Shown: one piece after another, positions 1 to 7,880 of the stretch
Layout: each line of letters starts with the position of its first letter
How positions within the stretch are numbered: position 1 is the stretch's first letter
Source: JACDHG01 sp963815295
GTDB taxonomy: Bacteria > Actinomycetota > Actinomycetes > Propionibacteriales > Nocardioidaceae
NCBI GenBank assembly: GCA_963815295.1
Contig: CAWFFZ010000017.1
Location: 1-26,669 of the forward strand
DNA: 26,669 nucleotides
Reading direction: 5' to 3'
The notes under the pieces: model-generated
What the model was told of the DNA's origin: nothing
What the model saw: the letters and a program-made list of their open reading frames with translations, nothing else
Database searches by the model: none
Translations under genes and position numbers: made by a program

Positions 1-446
1 TCCGCCGGTGTCTTCTTTGTGTGACCATCCCGGGGCGTCGGCAGTACTGACTCGTGCGATGGTGGCACCATGCGCCAGGTCAACCCATAGAAGCTCGTTG
101 TCGTACGTCCCGACGACACCTGGTATGACGACGGCACGCTTCGCGCGAGCAGCACCTACCCCCGCCGAGTCTTTTCTGTGGTGGCCGACTACCTGACGTG
201 GGCCCGATCCGCGAAGCTGCCACCGACGGTGGCTGCGGCGTCGCTCTGTGCTCATTGCCTTCTCTGGGCTGTCACGTCAGACTCAGCCCGCGGGCGAAAC
301 GTTGGAGACGTCGACCCCGCTGCGCGGACTTCGGCCAACTGCTCCCTATCTTGAGGAGTAAGGGTTCGCCATGGATGCTGTGAGCCCCCGCAGCCAGTCT
401 CCTGAGCGGCCCGGAGCTGACCGGAGCAATGAGGGAAGGACGAAGC
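1..446. other. No supported gene; possible decayed coding trace
   Basis: I cannot support an intact gene here. The plus-strand frame after the in-frame TAG at 88-90 reads with typical G/C-ending codons to about 345 (it includes VVVRPDDTWYDD and FSVVADYLTWARSAKLPPTV), so it may be the tail of a decayed gene. It has no usable start and I do not recognise the family. The last 60 bases hold the Shine-Dalgarno site of the next gene. Confidence 0.25.
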
Positions 447-1446
447 ATGCGAGTGCTGATGTACGGAATAGGCTCGGTCGGATCCACGATGACCCGGATG
501 CTGGTGGAGCGGGGCGCCACAGTCGTAGGCGCTGTCGCAGCGAGCCCGGAGAAGAACGGGAAGGACGTCGGCGAGCTCATCGGCCTCGATGAGCCTTTGG
601 GGGTCCAGGTTTACACCGACCCCGACGAGGCCTTGGCCCTCAAGCCCGACATCGTCATCATGAGTATCGCCAGTTACATGGAGGACATGTACGAGCCGAT
701 CAAGCGGTGTATCAAGGCGGGGGTCAACGTGATCTCGTTGGCCGAGGAGCTGCTGTACAGCTGGAACACGTCCCCGAAGGAGACGGCGGAGCTCGACGCG
801 CTCGCCAAGGAACACGAGTTCGGGTCCTCTGCACGGGCCACCAGGACGGATACTGGGTTTCCCTGGTCTCGGTGCTGATGGGAACGTGTTTCAAGATCGA
901 CGAGGTCCATGGTCAGTGCACCTGGAACGTCGACGACTTCGGCGCAGAGCTCGCCCGGGACCAACAGGTCGGAACGACTCCCGAGAGCTTCGAGGAGTGG
1001 GCCAGCACCTCGCAGCGTCCACCGACGTTCGGACGCACCTCTCTGCACGTCCTGGCGGCCATGGCAGGGCTTGAAGTCGTCAACTCGACAACGAAGAGCC
1101 GACCAGACATCGCGCAAGCCCCCCTGTACTGCAAGGCATTCGATGCGGAGATTCCCCTGGACAGGTCATCGGGTTCACCGACGTTGACGAGGTGACCACA
1201 CGCCAGGGCATCACCCTGCGGCTGGAGATGACCGGCAAGGTGTACACCGAGGGTGAGACGGACAGCAACGCCTGGGAGGTCCGCGGCGAACCAACAGTAC
1301 GGATCCTCAGCGACAACCTAGCCACGCACTACACCACCTGCGGAACGCTGGTGAACCGCATTCCGCAGTTGCTCGCGGCGGAGCCGGGATACCGAACGAT
1401 CGACGGACTTCCGCAGCTGCAGTACCAGGACGGTTACGACAACTGA
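447..1446 (+). pseudogene. DapB-like / 2,4-diaminopentanoate dehydrogenase-like oxidoreductase, two frameshifts
   Basis: This is an NAD(P)-dependent oxidoreductase of the dihydrodipicolinate-reductase-like group, which includes the amine dehydrogenases acting on 2,4-diaminopentanoate. The start at 447 follows a GGAAGGA ribosome site and opens with MRVLMYGIGSVGSTM, a Rossmann GxGxxG. The N-terminal half reads in one frame to about 820. The middle, with GHQDGYWVSLVSVLMG and CTWNVDDFGAELARDQQVG, is in a second frame. The C-terminal part, from GQVIGFTDVDEV to the stop, is in a third. Restoring one G in GGG near 822 and one G in GG near 1159 gives a 333-residue protein of normal family size. The family call comes from the fold and these blocks; the substrate is not shown. 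It is either a two-hit pseudogene or an intact gene with two homopolymer errors. Confidence 0.7.
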
Positions 1447-1533
1447 CCTCCAACATCAATGCCCTGTCACCACAACACGAATAAGCCAGTGGACAACCCA
1501 CACAGTCGCCGTGTAGCGGCTAACTTCTCTCCG

Positions 1534-1797
1534 ATGCGATCGGTCGACGGCGTCACTCTCGACCAAGCCGCACACGTCGTCGGCTATTCACAGCGAACGC
1601 TGATACGCCACATCGAGGCCGGTCGACCAGCTGCAGGCCCCAAGCATCAACGGCGACGAGCGTCGCGTGCCGACGCCCAGCGCACTTTGGCGTTGCAGCT
1701 GATGTCGTCGGCGGTGCCCGTTCGACCCCGAACTGTCGCGTACTGGATGGGAGCCACAGCAGCGGCTGCGATCTCGGCGTCAACGTCTCCGGCGTAA
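1534..1797 (+). pseudogene. Excisionase/MerR-type HTH protein remnant, copy 1
   Basis: The reading opens MRSVDGVTLDQAAHVVGYSQ and continues RTLIRHIEAGRPAAGPKHQ. This is the pattern of a winged-helix excisionase-type DNA-binding domain: 'tleeAA..lgvS.rTl.r.I..GrlpA'. A second, more damaged copy lies at 7412-7533. After residue about 50 the product turns into low-complexity sequence ending in runs of A and S, which looks like frame loss rather than a domain. There is no convincing ribosome site. I read it as a small DNA-binding protein that has decayed at its C-terminus; a real short 87-residue protein is possible but less likely. Confidence 0.45.
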
Positions 1798-2213
1798 TCA
1801 GCCTGGTAGCAATGATCGCATCGCCTTCGAGATCCACGCTGACGGGCGGCATATCTACTGGCGAGAGCATCTGCTCACCGTGGCGATCGCACGTGCCCCG
1901 AGGGGCACTGGCCTCGCTTGACCATGCTGGGAAAGGCTGACGGTGACGGGGCTGCTGCGTTACGTTGGCCGGGCTTGGCCCTCTGCTTTCGTGATCTACC
2001 CCTGGGAGGGCCAGGTGCTCGCACCAGAGCGCATCTGTGTGAGGACCTGGCTGCTCAGGAGACGGCTGGCCGGGCTCACAGTGTCTCTGGAGAGCTTCAG
2101 GAACCGACTCACCCACCTGCTTCGCGACGCCACTCACACAAACGTCCGGATCTGCCGCTGTCCGCTCTGTCATGCCGATGACAGGGCGGTGCCCAGCGTC
2201 ATGATCAGGACTT
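1798..2213. other. No supported gene
   Basis: Open frames cross this stretch on both strands, but none has a ribosome site, a recognisable motif or consistent codon use. It lies between the decayed HTH gene and the convergent end of the DUF6653 gene and is best treated as degraded DNA. Confidence 0.5.
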
Positions 2214-2642
2214 TCAACGCACACGACCGTTGCGGTCGTGGTAGCGAGCCATCAGCTCCCAGTACGCCAGCAGCAGCCCCATCTCCAACGCCGTGGCTGC
2301 CGCGGCCGGCATCGCGCGGCGCCGGCGGGCGGCGACCATCGCGACAAACCCCGCGACGGTCGCCGCGATGTCGACCGCCATCGCGGTGTCCATCGGTCGC
2401 TCGGCGATCCACTGCTCCTCACCAAGCACCGCCCGCGTCGCCCAAGCCCGCTCGTGCGCGGGTTTGCCGAAAACCACCGGGTTGACCGCCATCCATATGC
2501 CGACGAGCGCGGCGTCGCGCCAGCTGCGTCGCCACACCGGGACGAGCATCAGCGGTGCGCTCGCCCATCTCGTCCACGCGCTCCACGGATTGCTGTGCCG
2601 CGCGAACACCGCTCGCTTGACCTTCCGCCAGTCCTCCATCAT
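2214..2642 (-). CDS. DUF6653 family protein
   Basis: A 142-residue protein of unknown function. It contains ARHSNPWSAWTRW near the N-terminus, then VWRRSWRDAALVGIWMAVNP, then WATRAVLGEEQWIAER. These blocks (HANPWSvWTR, a WxxxNP helix, WasraVLGErxW) are what I know of DUF6653 in actinobacteria and haloarchaea. One hydrophobic helix at about residues 43-56 and two more at about 88-106 and 112-128 suggest membrane association. The start is set by GGAAGGAG seven bases upstream of the ATG at 2642. A perfect inverted repeat lies about 130 bases upstream. The NfeD-like gene is the next gene upstream on the same strand, 226 bp away. The role is unknown. Confidence 0.7.
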   Translation of the reverse strand: MMEDWRKVKRAVFARHSNPWSAWTRWASAPLMLVPVWRRSWRDAALVGIWMAVNPVVFGKPAHERAWATRAVLGEEQWIAERPMDTAMAVDIAATVAGFVAMVAARRRRAMPAAAATALEMGLLLAYWELMARYHDRNGRVR

Positions 2643-2770
2643 CGACGGGCTCCTTCCGGCCCTGCCTCCTGGTCGTAGATCACTCTGGGTTCTGCTCCCA
2701 TGTGCCGTCGGGTGCGTGGAACACCACGCCCACAACGGCGTGTCGACCTCCCGGCCAACGTAGCTGACTG

Positions 2771-2787
2771 TCATGTCTCTGACATGA
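2771..2787. promoter_or_regulatory. Perfect inverted repeat, candidate operator
   Basis: TCATGTC-TCT-GACATGA is a perfect 7-bp inverted repeat around a 3-base centre. It lies in the gap between the NfeD-like stop and the DUF6653 start, about 130 bases upstream of the latter. The size suits a dimeric repressor. It has no T run, so it is not a classical terminator. The binding protein is unknown. Confidence 0.4.
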
Positions 2788-2868
2788 GCCCCTGGTCGAA
2801 TTCGATCCGACCACAGGTCATCGAGAACGGGACTCGGCTCACGGAGCGTTCGATGCCGTGGCTGCGCT

Positions 2869-3575
2869 TCAGGAGCAGTCAGCGTCGGCGACGTGCTTGA
2901 CCACGAGGAAAGATTCGTAGGCATCGACGACTTCGACGGGCTCGCCTTCGCGCAGCGCACCCTCGTGTGGGACAAGTTCCCATAGCGATCCGGCGACGAC
3001 GCCGTAACCGGCACGACCGTCACTGGACAGCACGACCGAGGAGCATCCCGTGAGTTGTTGGGGTGTCTCCAGGGGTCGCCAACGCTGGCACCTGTGCGAT
3101 CTGCGACCTGCCTGATAGGCCACGACTCCCACAGCCGCCGCCGTCGGGACGACGATGGCCGGGTTGGCCCCCACTTCTCCGCCGTTGTTGAGGGCTCCGC
3201 CGGCAGCGAGGCAGACAGCTCCTCCTGTGGCGTGCATGCCGAGGAGTCCGGGATAGGCCCAGATCTCGAGGCTGAACATCAGCACGCCGATCAGGAGCAT
3301 CACCGCCGTGTATGCGTCTGCCGGCAGGATCAGGTGCGACACGGCGCCGAACGTGAGCAAGACGGACCCTGCGGAACCTAGCCAGGCAAGGGTTGGAGCG
3401 GCGGTCCAGCAGGCGACTGCCGCGATACCCGTTGCGACCATCAGGAACGCGGACTCTTCGAATCCGAAGGGGATCCCGAGAGTTCGAGGTTCGTCGCCAC
3501 CTCAGTGAAGTCTTCCATGTCGTCCCGGGAGTCAGATGCCGTCGCGACGACACGCAACGAATCAGGCCGTGTCAC
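2869..3575 (-). CDS. NfeD-like membrane protein (probable frameshift near 3470)
   Basis: The clean frame from 3441 codes 190 residues. It has hydrophobic helices, then a helix pair around AVMLLIGVLMFSLEIWAYPG and the following LLGMHATGGAVCLAAGG. It ends in a soluble domain with GYGVVAGSLWELV and LREGEPVEVVDAYESFLVV. This is the NfeD plan: membrane helices followed by an OB-fold tail that partners stomatin/flotillin-type proteins. A GTG at 3575 with GGAGG seven bases upstream starts an in-phase N-terminus that includes DDMEDFTEVATNLEL. Adding one G to the GGG run near 3470 joins it smoothly to GIPFGFEESAFLMVATG for 235 residues. The short form starting at 3441 is the conservative alternative. 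No stomatin-type gene is visible nearby. Confidence 0.65.
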
Positions 3576-3668
3576 CGAACCACCTCCGGTCTCCACCGGC
3601 CACTTGACTGCCTACCTCCGCGATCTCAGCCTAAACCGCCGGCATCCGAGGACATGTGTTGGATCCGC

Positions 3669-3727
3669 TAGGGTTCAGGTTGGTGAGCCGGGAAGTCTGG
3701 TCGGCATGAGTACGACGCCGTCCAGAC
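3669..3727 (+). promoter_or_regulatory. Conserved leader motif with hairpin, copy 1
   Basis: A TAGGGT -10-like box at 3669-3674 is followed at 3682-3705 by GGTGA-GCCGGGAAG-T-CTGGTCGGC. The same element recurs upstream of the stress-protein gene (6730-6753) with only two mismatches in 24 bases. In this copy the 3' part (3695-3705) can pair with GCCGTCCAGAC at 3717-3727 in 10 of 11 positions, leaving an 11-base loop. The hairpin ends just before the AGGAG ribosome site of the CBS gene. A motif at the expected transcript 5' end plus a hairpin next to the ribosome site is the arrangement of a cis-acting leader RNA. I do not recognise its Rfam family with certainty. Confidence 0.5.
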
Positions 3728-3740
3728 CGTCAGGAGCCTC

Positions 3741-4190
3741 ATGCGTGCCCGTGACCTCGTTGAACAGTTCCCCGTTGTGTCGACTGACTCTGACGCGCTG
3801 CAGGCCGCCAGGAGCATGGCGGAGCAGCGCGCGCCGGGAATCATCGTGTGTGATGACGCCGGCCATCCCTACACGGTGCTGCCTGGATCGCAGGTTCTGA
3901 ACTTCATCATCCCCCGTTACGTGCAGGACCAGCCGGGGCTTGCCCGAGCGTTCGACGAGCGGGCGTCGGACGAGCTCTGCCAGAAACTGTCCCGGCACTC
4001 AGTGCGTGACATGCTTCCCAGGCCCTCGGACGTTGATGATCTGCCGGTGGTCGACGCTGACGCTACGACGATCGAGATTGCCGCTGTTATGGCGAAGATG
4101 CACAGCCCGCTAGTCGCGGTGGTGGACGGCGGGCACGTGCTGGGCGCAATCACCGTCAGCCGGCTCCTCACCCAGCTGCTGCCCGGATGA
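3741..4190 (+). CDS. CBS-domain protein coupled to the permease
   Basis: A 149-residue cytoplasmic protein with two CBS motifs. The first starts at residue 1 (MRARDLVEQFPVVSTDSDAL, then IIVCDDAGHPYTVLPG). The second begins around residue 88 (SVRDMLPRPSDVDDLPVVD) and ends PLVAVVDGGHVLGAITVSRL. CBS pairs bind adenine nucleotides and usually gate a partner. Here the stop overlaps the permease start in ATGATG, so the two are translationally coupled and the likely role is energy- or nucleotide-dependent control of transport. AGGAG lies five bases before the ATG. The conserved leader motif sits just upstream. Confidence 0.85.
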   Translation: MRARDLVEQFPVVSTDSDALQAARSMAEQRAPGIIVCDDAGHPYTVLPGSQVLNFIIPRYVQDQPGLARAFDERASDELCQKLSRHSVRDMLPRPSDVDDLPVVDADATTIEIAAVMAKMHSPLVAVVDGGHVLGAITVSRLLTQLLPG

Positions 4191-5476
4191 TGACCGCTGT
4201 CGTTGTCGTCGTCTTCGTCGGCGCCTACATCCTGATCGCCACCGAACGGATCCACCGGGTCGCCGCTGCGCTCGGCGCAGCCGCGGTGATGGTGGTCCTC
4301 GGCGTCGTCGACGCCAAGGTCGCTTTCTACAGCGACGAGACTGGCGTCGACTGGAACGTGATCTTCCTTCTTCTCGGAATGATGATCATTGTCAGCGTCC
4401 TCAAACAGACCGGTGTCTTCGACTTCCTGGCCATTTGGGCAGCGAAGCGGGTAAGGGGCAGGCCTTACCCGCTGATGGTCATGCTCGTCTGCATCACCGC
4501 GTTCGCATCGGCGCTGCTGGACAACGTCACCACCGTGCTCCTGATTGCTCCTGTCACCTTGCTGGTGTGTGAGCGGCTGTCGCTCAACCCGATTCCCTTC
4601 CTCATCGCCGAGGCTCTCGCCTCCAACATCGGCGGCATGGCCACCTTGGTCGGGGACCCACCCAACATCATCATCGGCTCCAGGGCCGACCTGTCATTCA
4701 ACGACTTCCTGCTCAATCTCGGACCACTCGCGGTTGGTCTCATCGCCGTGTTCCTGGTGCTGTGTCGAATCATGTTCCGCTCAGCGTTCACCTACGACGA
4801 CGAACGTGCACAAGAGGTCATGCAGCTCGACGAAAACGAAGTTATCCGCGACTTGCCCCTGCTCGTCCGCTCCCTGGTCGTCCTGGCAGCCGTCATGGTG
4901 GGATTCGTCGCCCACTCGGCCCTACACATCGAGCCGTCCCTGGTCGCACTCCTTGGCGCCGGAGCCCTCGTGGCGGTCTCCAAGCTGGAGCCAGTCGAAT
5001 ACCTCGAGGAAGTCGAGTGGCCGACCCTGGTTTTCTTCATGGGCCTGTTCATCATGGTCGGCGCACTGGTCGAAGTCGGTGTCATAGAAACCCTCGGCGA
5101 GATGGTGACCGAGGCCGTGGGAGGGCAATATTTCCTCGCCGCGAGCGCCCTGCTCGGAGGATCGGCGGTCCTTTCCGGCATCGTGGACAACATCCCCTAC
5201 GTCGCCTCTATGACACCCCTCGTCGACGGACTTGTTGAAAGTGCGGGACGCGAGACACTAGAGGGCCAAGGCCTCTGGTGGGCGCTTGCCGCTGGCGCCG
5301 ACCTTGGTGGCAACGCCACGGCCGTCGGGGCATCCGCCAACGTTGTCATCATCGGCATCGCCGCCCGCAACGGCTACCCGATCTCATTCTGGAAATTCAC
5401 CAAGTACGGACTTGTTGTCACTGCGGTCACCATCACACTCACGTGGCCATACATCTGGCTCCGCTACTACGCATGA
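4187..5476 (+). CDS. ArsB/NhaD-type (ion transporter superfamily) permease
   Basis: A 429-residue inner-membrane transporter with about 10-12 hydrophobic segments. Family landmarks are ASALLDNVTTVLLIAPVTL at about 105-123, SNIGGMATLVGDPPNIIIG at about 145-164, LSGIVDNIPYVASMTPL at about 328-345 and DLGGNATAVGASANVV at about 371-387. These paired repeats with DN and GGN/GDPPN half-helices are those of the ArsB/NhaD/citrate-permease superfamily. The substrate could be Na+/H+, arsenite or an organic anion and cannot be read from sequence. The C-terminus TLTWPYIWLRYYA is intact. Degraded fragments of related permeases lie directly downstream (5489) and at 7534, so this family has been duplicated locally. 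Confidence 0.85.
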   Translation: MMTAVVVVVFVGAYILIATERIHRVAAALGAAAVMVVLGVVDAKVAFYSDETGVDWNVIFLLLGMMIIVSVLKQTGVFDFLAIWAAKRVRGRPYPLMVMLVCITAFASALLDNVTTVLLIAPVTLLVCERLSLNPIPFLIAEALASNIGGMATLVGDPPNIIIGSRADLSFNDFLLNLGPLAVGLIAVFLVLCRIMFRSAFTYDDERAQEVMQLDENEVIRDLPLLVRSLVVLAAVMVGFVAHSALHIEPSLVALLGAGALVAVSKLEPVEYLEEVEWPTLVFFMGLFIMVGALVEVGVIETLGEMVTEAVGGQYFLAASALLGGSAVLSGIVDNIPYVASMTPLVDGLVESAGRETLEGQGLWWALAAGADLGGNATAVGASANVVIIGIAARNGYPISFWKFTKYGLVVTAVTITLTWPYIWLRYYA

Positions 5477-5488
5477 CTCCGCACGATC

Positions 5489-5610
5489 GGGATCGTCGAT
5501 AACCTCCCTACGTCGCCACGATGGCACCAATCGTCAGCGACCTTGCTCTGGCCGGTGGCAGGTTGGACCAGGCCAGCCGACGGTTGTGGGCGCTGACCTT
5601 CACCGGGCAA
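5489..5610 (+). pseudogene. Fragment of a second ArsB/NhaD-type permease
   Basis: Thirteen bases after the intact permease stop, the sequence reads GIVDNL, breaks frame at CCC (5507), then reads YVATMAPIVSDLALAGG and LWAL. This aligns with GIVDNIPYVASMTPLVDGL and the following LWWAL of the intact permease. Homology fades after about 5610. It looks like the leftover of a tandem paralogue with its N-terminal four-fifths deleted. The rest of the gap to 5835 shows nothing I can name. Confidence 0.6.
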
Positions 5611-5835
5611 GAGGCCCGGCTGGACGCAGAGGCGGTGAGCATTGCGGGTGACACCACGCCGGTTGAGCCACGCGAATCCCTCGCTCCCCACGCCAACCCT
5701 GTCGCCCGGCAGTGGGCTATCACCCAACGCCGTCGGTCCGGCGACTCACCCCGAACTAGCCGGTCCGGCCGAGCGCCACAGGCCGCTGGGTCGGCGGAGT
5801 CGGACCTCGCGGCTGAGTAGGGCTAGCCTGACTTC

Positions 5836-6267
5836 GTGGTCACGTCGAGCGATACGGTGGTGATCGCACGATCGATCTCAGATGTGTTCGCATTCACCGC
5901 CGATCTGCGCAACGAGCCCAGGTGGGCCGTGGACGTCGCCAACGTTCCCCGCGAGATCGACGCCGTCGAGATCGGCAAGCTACATCCCGTGGAGTTTGCG
6001 CCTTTCCTTGGTGAGTCGGAGGGGACACTCACGGTGGTCGAGGTAGAGCCAGGTGCACGACTGGTCCGAGAAGCCCAGTTCGTCGGGCTGACTTGGAAAA
6101 TCACCTACCTGTACACGACCGAGGGTGCGGACACTCAGTTCACCCGCCGGGTCGAGGTGAAGCCTCGGGGCATGCTCAGAATTGTTGAACCCCTCATTGC
6201 CCGACGGGTGAGGCGGACCAACCGGCGCGATGTGCTCAACCTCAAACGCGTCCTCGAATCCAGCTGA
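5836..6267 (+). CDS. SRPBCC (START/polyketide-cyclase-like) family protein
   Basis: A 143-residue protein with the layout of the SRPBCC helix-grip fold. The N-terminal strand and helix read VVIARSISDVFAFTADLRNE, followed by PRWAVDV. The central strands read EGTLTVVEVEPGARLVREA and FVGLTWKITYLYTTEG, with a long C-terminal helix. The fold binds hydrophobic ligands; the ligand here is unknown. The GTG start has no ribosome site but has TAGCCT about eight bases upstream, which suggests a leaderless transcript. Its stop overlaps (TGATG) the first codon of the NhaA fragment, so the junction may have been made by the deletion that removed the rest of nhaA. Confidence 0.7.
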   Translation: MVTSSDTVVIARSISDVFAFTADLRNEPRWAVDVANVPREIDAVEIGKLHPVEFAPFLGESEGTLTVVEVEPGARLVREAQFVGLTWKITYLYTTEGADTQFTRRVEVKPRGMLRIVEPLIARRVRRTNRRDVLNLKRVLESS

Positions 6268-6416
6268 TGGGACGACGGGTCGGGTGGCTCGACGTGCTCT
6301 GCGTTCCCCTGCTGGGCGGCGTTGGCTTCACCATCTCGATGCTCTCCGGTGACTTTGCCTTCGGGGCAGGCAGTACAGCGGACGAGCCCGCCAAGATCGG
6401 CATCCTGGCCAGGTGA
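6267..6416 (+). pseudogene. NhaA-type Na+/H+ antiporter, C-terminal fragment
   Basis: The frame reads RRVGWLDVLCVPLLGGVGFT, then ISMLSGDFAFGAG, then DEPAKIGILA. This is the last helix region of NhaA proteins (LlgvalLgGIGFTvSLlIgeLAFg..., D..KiGiLaGS). Only about 49 of the usual 400 or so residues remain and the N-terminal helices are absent. A different frame continues from GTG 6413 to a stop at 6544 (it includes KSRYLTPRQ and ARDHGMPFQ) with plausible codon use, but I do not recognise it. The fragment cannot work as an antiporter. Confidence 0.7.
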
Positions 6417-6712
6417 AGGAGGCTGCCTTGCTGGCCGGAACGCTGGCGAAGTCTCGCTACCTCACCCCTCGTCAGACGGTGATGGCTCAGGTCGTTGACG
6501 CAGTCACGCTCACAGCCAGGGACCACGGCATGCCCTTCCAGTAGTGCGAGCTCATCCTCATCCAGCTCGCAGGCATCGGGCACGGGGTCCTGCCGTGTGG
6601 CTGGACAGTGCCGTCGAGCGCCTGCCATGCGGAACTTCGCGGGACTCCAGTTGGGCCAACGCGACTGGTGGTCTTGTGGCAAATTGCCGATGCTTGGGAC
6701 GTGTCGACGGGG

Positions 6713-6753
6713 TAGCGTGTTCATTGGATGGTGCGCCGGGAAGACTGGTCGGC
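6713..6753 (+). promoter_or_regulatory. Conserved leader motif, copy 2
   Basis: TAGCGT at 6713-6718 is a plausible -10 box. GGTGC-GCCGGGAAG-A-CTGGTCGGC follows at 6730-6753, matching the copy at 3682-3705 in 22 of 24 positions. It ends 17 bases before the ATG of the stress-protein gene, so it lies in the 5' untranslated leader. The downstream arm that pairs in copy 1 is not conserved here; only a weaker GGTCG/CGACC pairing is possible. Confidence 0.45.
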
Positions 6754-6770
6754 AGAGAGTCAGGTCGACC

Positions 6771-7310
6771 ATGCGCGCAGCTCTCAGCACATTGGACCCC
6801 CACTTCCCGCCCGAGTGGACGGCGACCACACCTTCCATCGACATATCTAAAGGCAACCCTTCACGGAGCGGGCTCCTCTTCCCTTACAACGGATCCCCGA
6901 CTGCCGACGCCGCGTTGGACGTGGCCGCGGACTGGGCCCACGCACTGTGCGCGGACGCCTGGGTCCTATACGTCCGCCCGTGGGACACCAGCCGAGGCGG
7001 GCACTACTACATCGAGACCCGAGCCGAGGCCAGTGCCCTTGCCCAGGTCGCCGTGAGTCGGCTTCGTCTGCGGGGGATAGCCGCCAGCCGCGTCGTCCGC
7101 GACGCCGACCGCGCACGACTTGCGAACGCGATCCTGGCGGAGGCAGCAGCCCTCGACGTTCGGCTGATCGTGCTCGGCGCCCGAGCTCGAGGGGCTCTGG
7201 GTGCCGCGCTGGTGGGCAGTACGTCAACGACGGTCGCCCGGCGGGCGACCCGGCCGGTGATCCTGGTGAAGGGAACCAGCAAGACCGCGGGGGGCAGACC
7301 ATGCTTCTAG
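6771..7310 (+). CDS. Universal stress protein (Usp) family
   Basis: A 179-residue single-domain Usp protein. The N-terminal strand LLFPYNGSPTADAALDVAAD begins the fold at about residue 38. The ATP-binding signature G-2x-G-9x-GS/T is matched near the C-terminus by VLGARARGALGAALVGSTS, followed by ATRPVILVK. Usp proteins bind ATP or AMP and act in stress physiology. The ATG at 6771 is chosen because a longer upstream reading is serine-rich filler that crosses the leader motif. No clear Shine-Dalgarno site is visible. The first 35 residues are not part of the fold. Confidence 0.85.
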   Translation: MRAALSTLDPHFPPEWTATTPSIDISKGNPSRSGLLFPYNGSPTADAALDVAADWAHALCADAWVLYVRPWDTSRGGHYYIETRAEASALAQVAVSRLRLRGIAASRVVRDADRARLANAILAEAAALDVRLIVLGARARGALGAALVGSTSTTVARRATRPVILVKGTSKTAGGRPCF

Positions 7311-7321
7311 CGCGCAAGCAT
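7301..7321. terminator. Weak hairpin at the end of the Usp gene
   Basis: ATGCTT at 7301-7306 can pair with AAGCAT at 7316-7321 over a 9-base loop containing the Usp stop codon. There is no T tract, so it is at best a weak stop signal. Confidence 0.25.
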
Positions 7322-7411
7322 CCCGAAGCAGGAAATTGACGGGCTGCCGGGCGACGACCTGATCCGAGACAACGCAGGGCACGACTCGCTGCTAGGAGTG
7401 GCCGGTCGATG

Positions 7412-7533
7412 ACATCACCCTAGACGAAGCGGCACACGTCTGTGCGCTATTTCAGAGCGGACGCTGGTGCGCCACATCGAGGCAGGTCGACTACCTGCGG
7501 GCCCAAGAATCAGCGTCAGCCGTTGGGAACTGG
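7412..7533 (+). pseudogene. Excisionase/MerR-type HTH remnant, copy 2
   Basis: DDITLDEAAHV, a frame break, then LVRHIEAGRLPAGPRISVSR repeats the HTH protein seen at 1534 (VDGVTLDQAAHV, then LIRHIEAGR). The DNA is also recognisably alike. The copy has lost frame inside the helix-turn-helix and runs directly into the permease fragment at 7534. It is non-functional as read. Confidence 0.5.
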
Positions 7534-7693
7534 GTTGTCGACTCCGTCGGAGACCTGCACCTCCTCGCCGGAACCGGACTGATCTGGGGGTCCGCGGCAC
7601 TGTCGGGAATCGTCGACAACATTCCCTACGTCGTTCGTGACCATCGCGATCACATGGATCTACTTCTGGCTCCGCTACCTGGCCTTCGCCTGA
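7534..7693 (+). pseudogene. Fragment of a third ArsB/NhaD-type permease, internally deleted
   Basis: The reading VGDLHLLAGTGLIWGSAALS then GIVDNIPYV aligns residue by residue with VGGQYFLAASALLGGSAVLS and GIVDNIPYV of the intact permease. Directly after the last valine the frame changes to SFVTIAITWIYFWLRYLAFA and a stop, which matches the intact C-terminus TAVTITLTWPYIWLRYYA. About 70 residues between these segments, including the GGN motif, have been removed. It is clearly a remnant. Confidence 0.75.
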
Positions 7694-7880
7694 TCGAGGA
7701 ACAGTCGCACAAACATGCCTCCACGACGACCGAGGGCCCCGACGACCAGGCGAACATGTTGGCGCGTAAGGAGTCGGTAAGCACACGTAAGGCCGCCGTA
7801 ATGGGAATCTGGTCGCGGTCCACTGAGGCTGGAGGCATCCGGGCGAACCGTGCCCGGCCCTACTTGAGGAGGACCCACCC

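Noticed and set aside
1553..2224. Long minus-strand open frame of 223 codons
   Set aside because: It has no ribosome site, no motif and a composition typical of an antisense shadow. The better signal on the plus strand is the HTH remnant.
6495..6770. Upstream extension of the Usp gene to a TTG start
   Set aside because: The added 92 residues are serine-rich filler crossing a promoter-like box and the conserved leader motif; the ATG at 6771 fits the family better.
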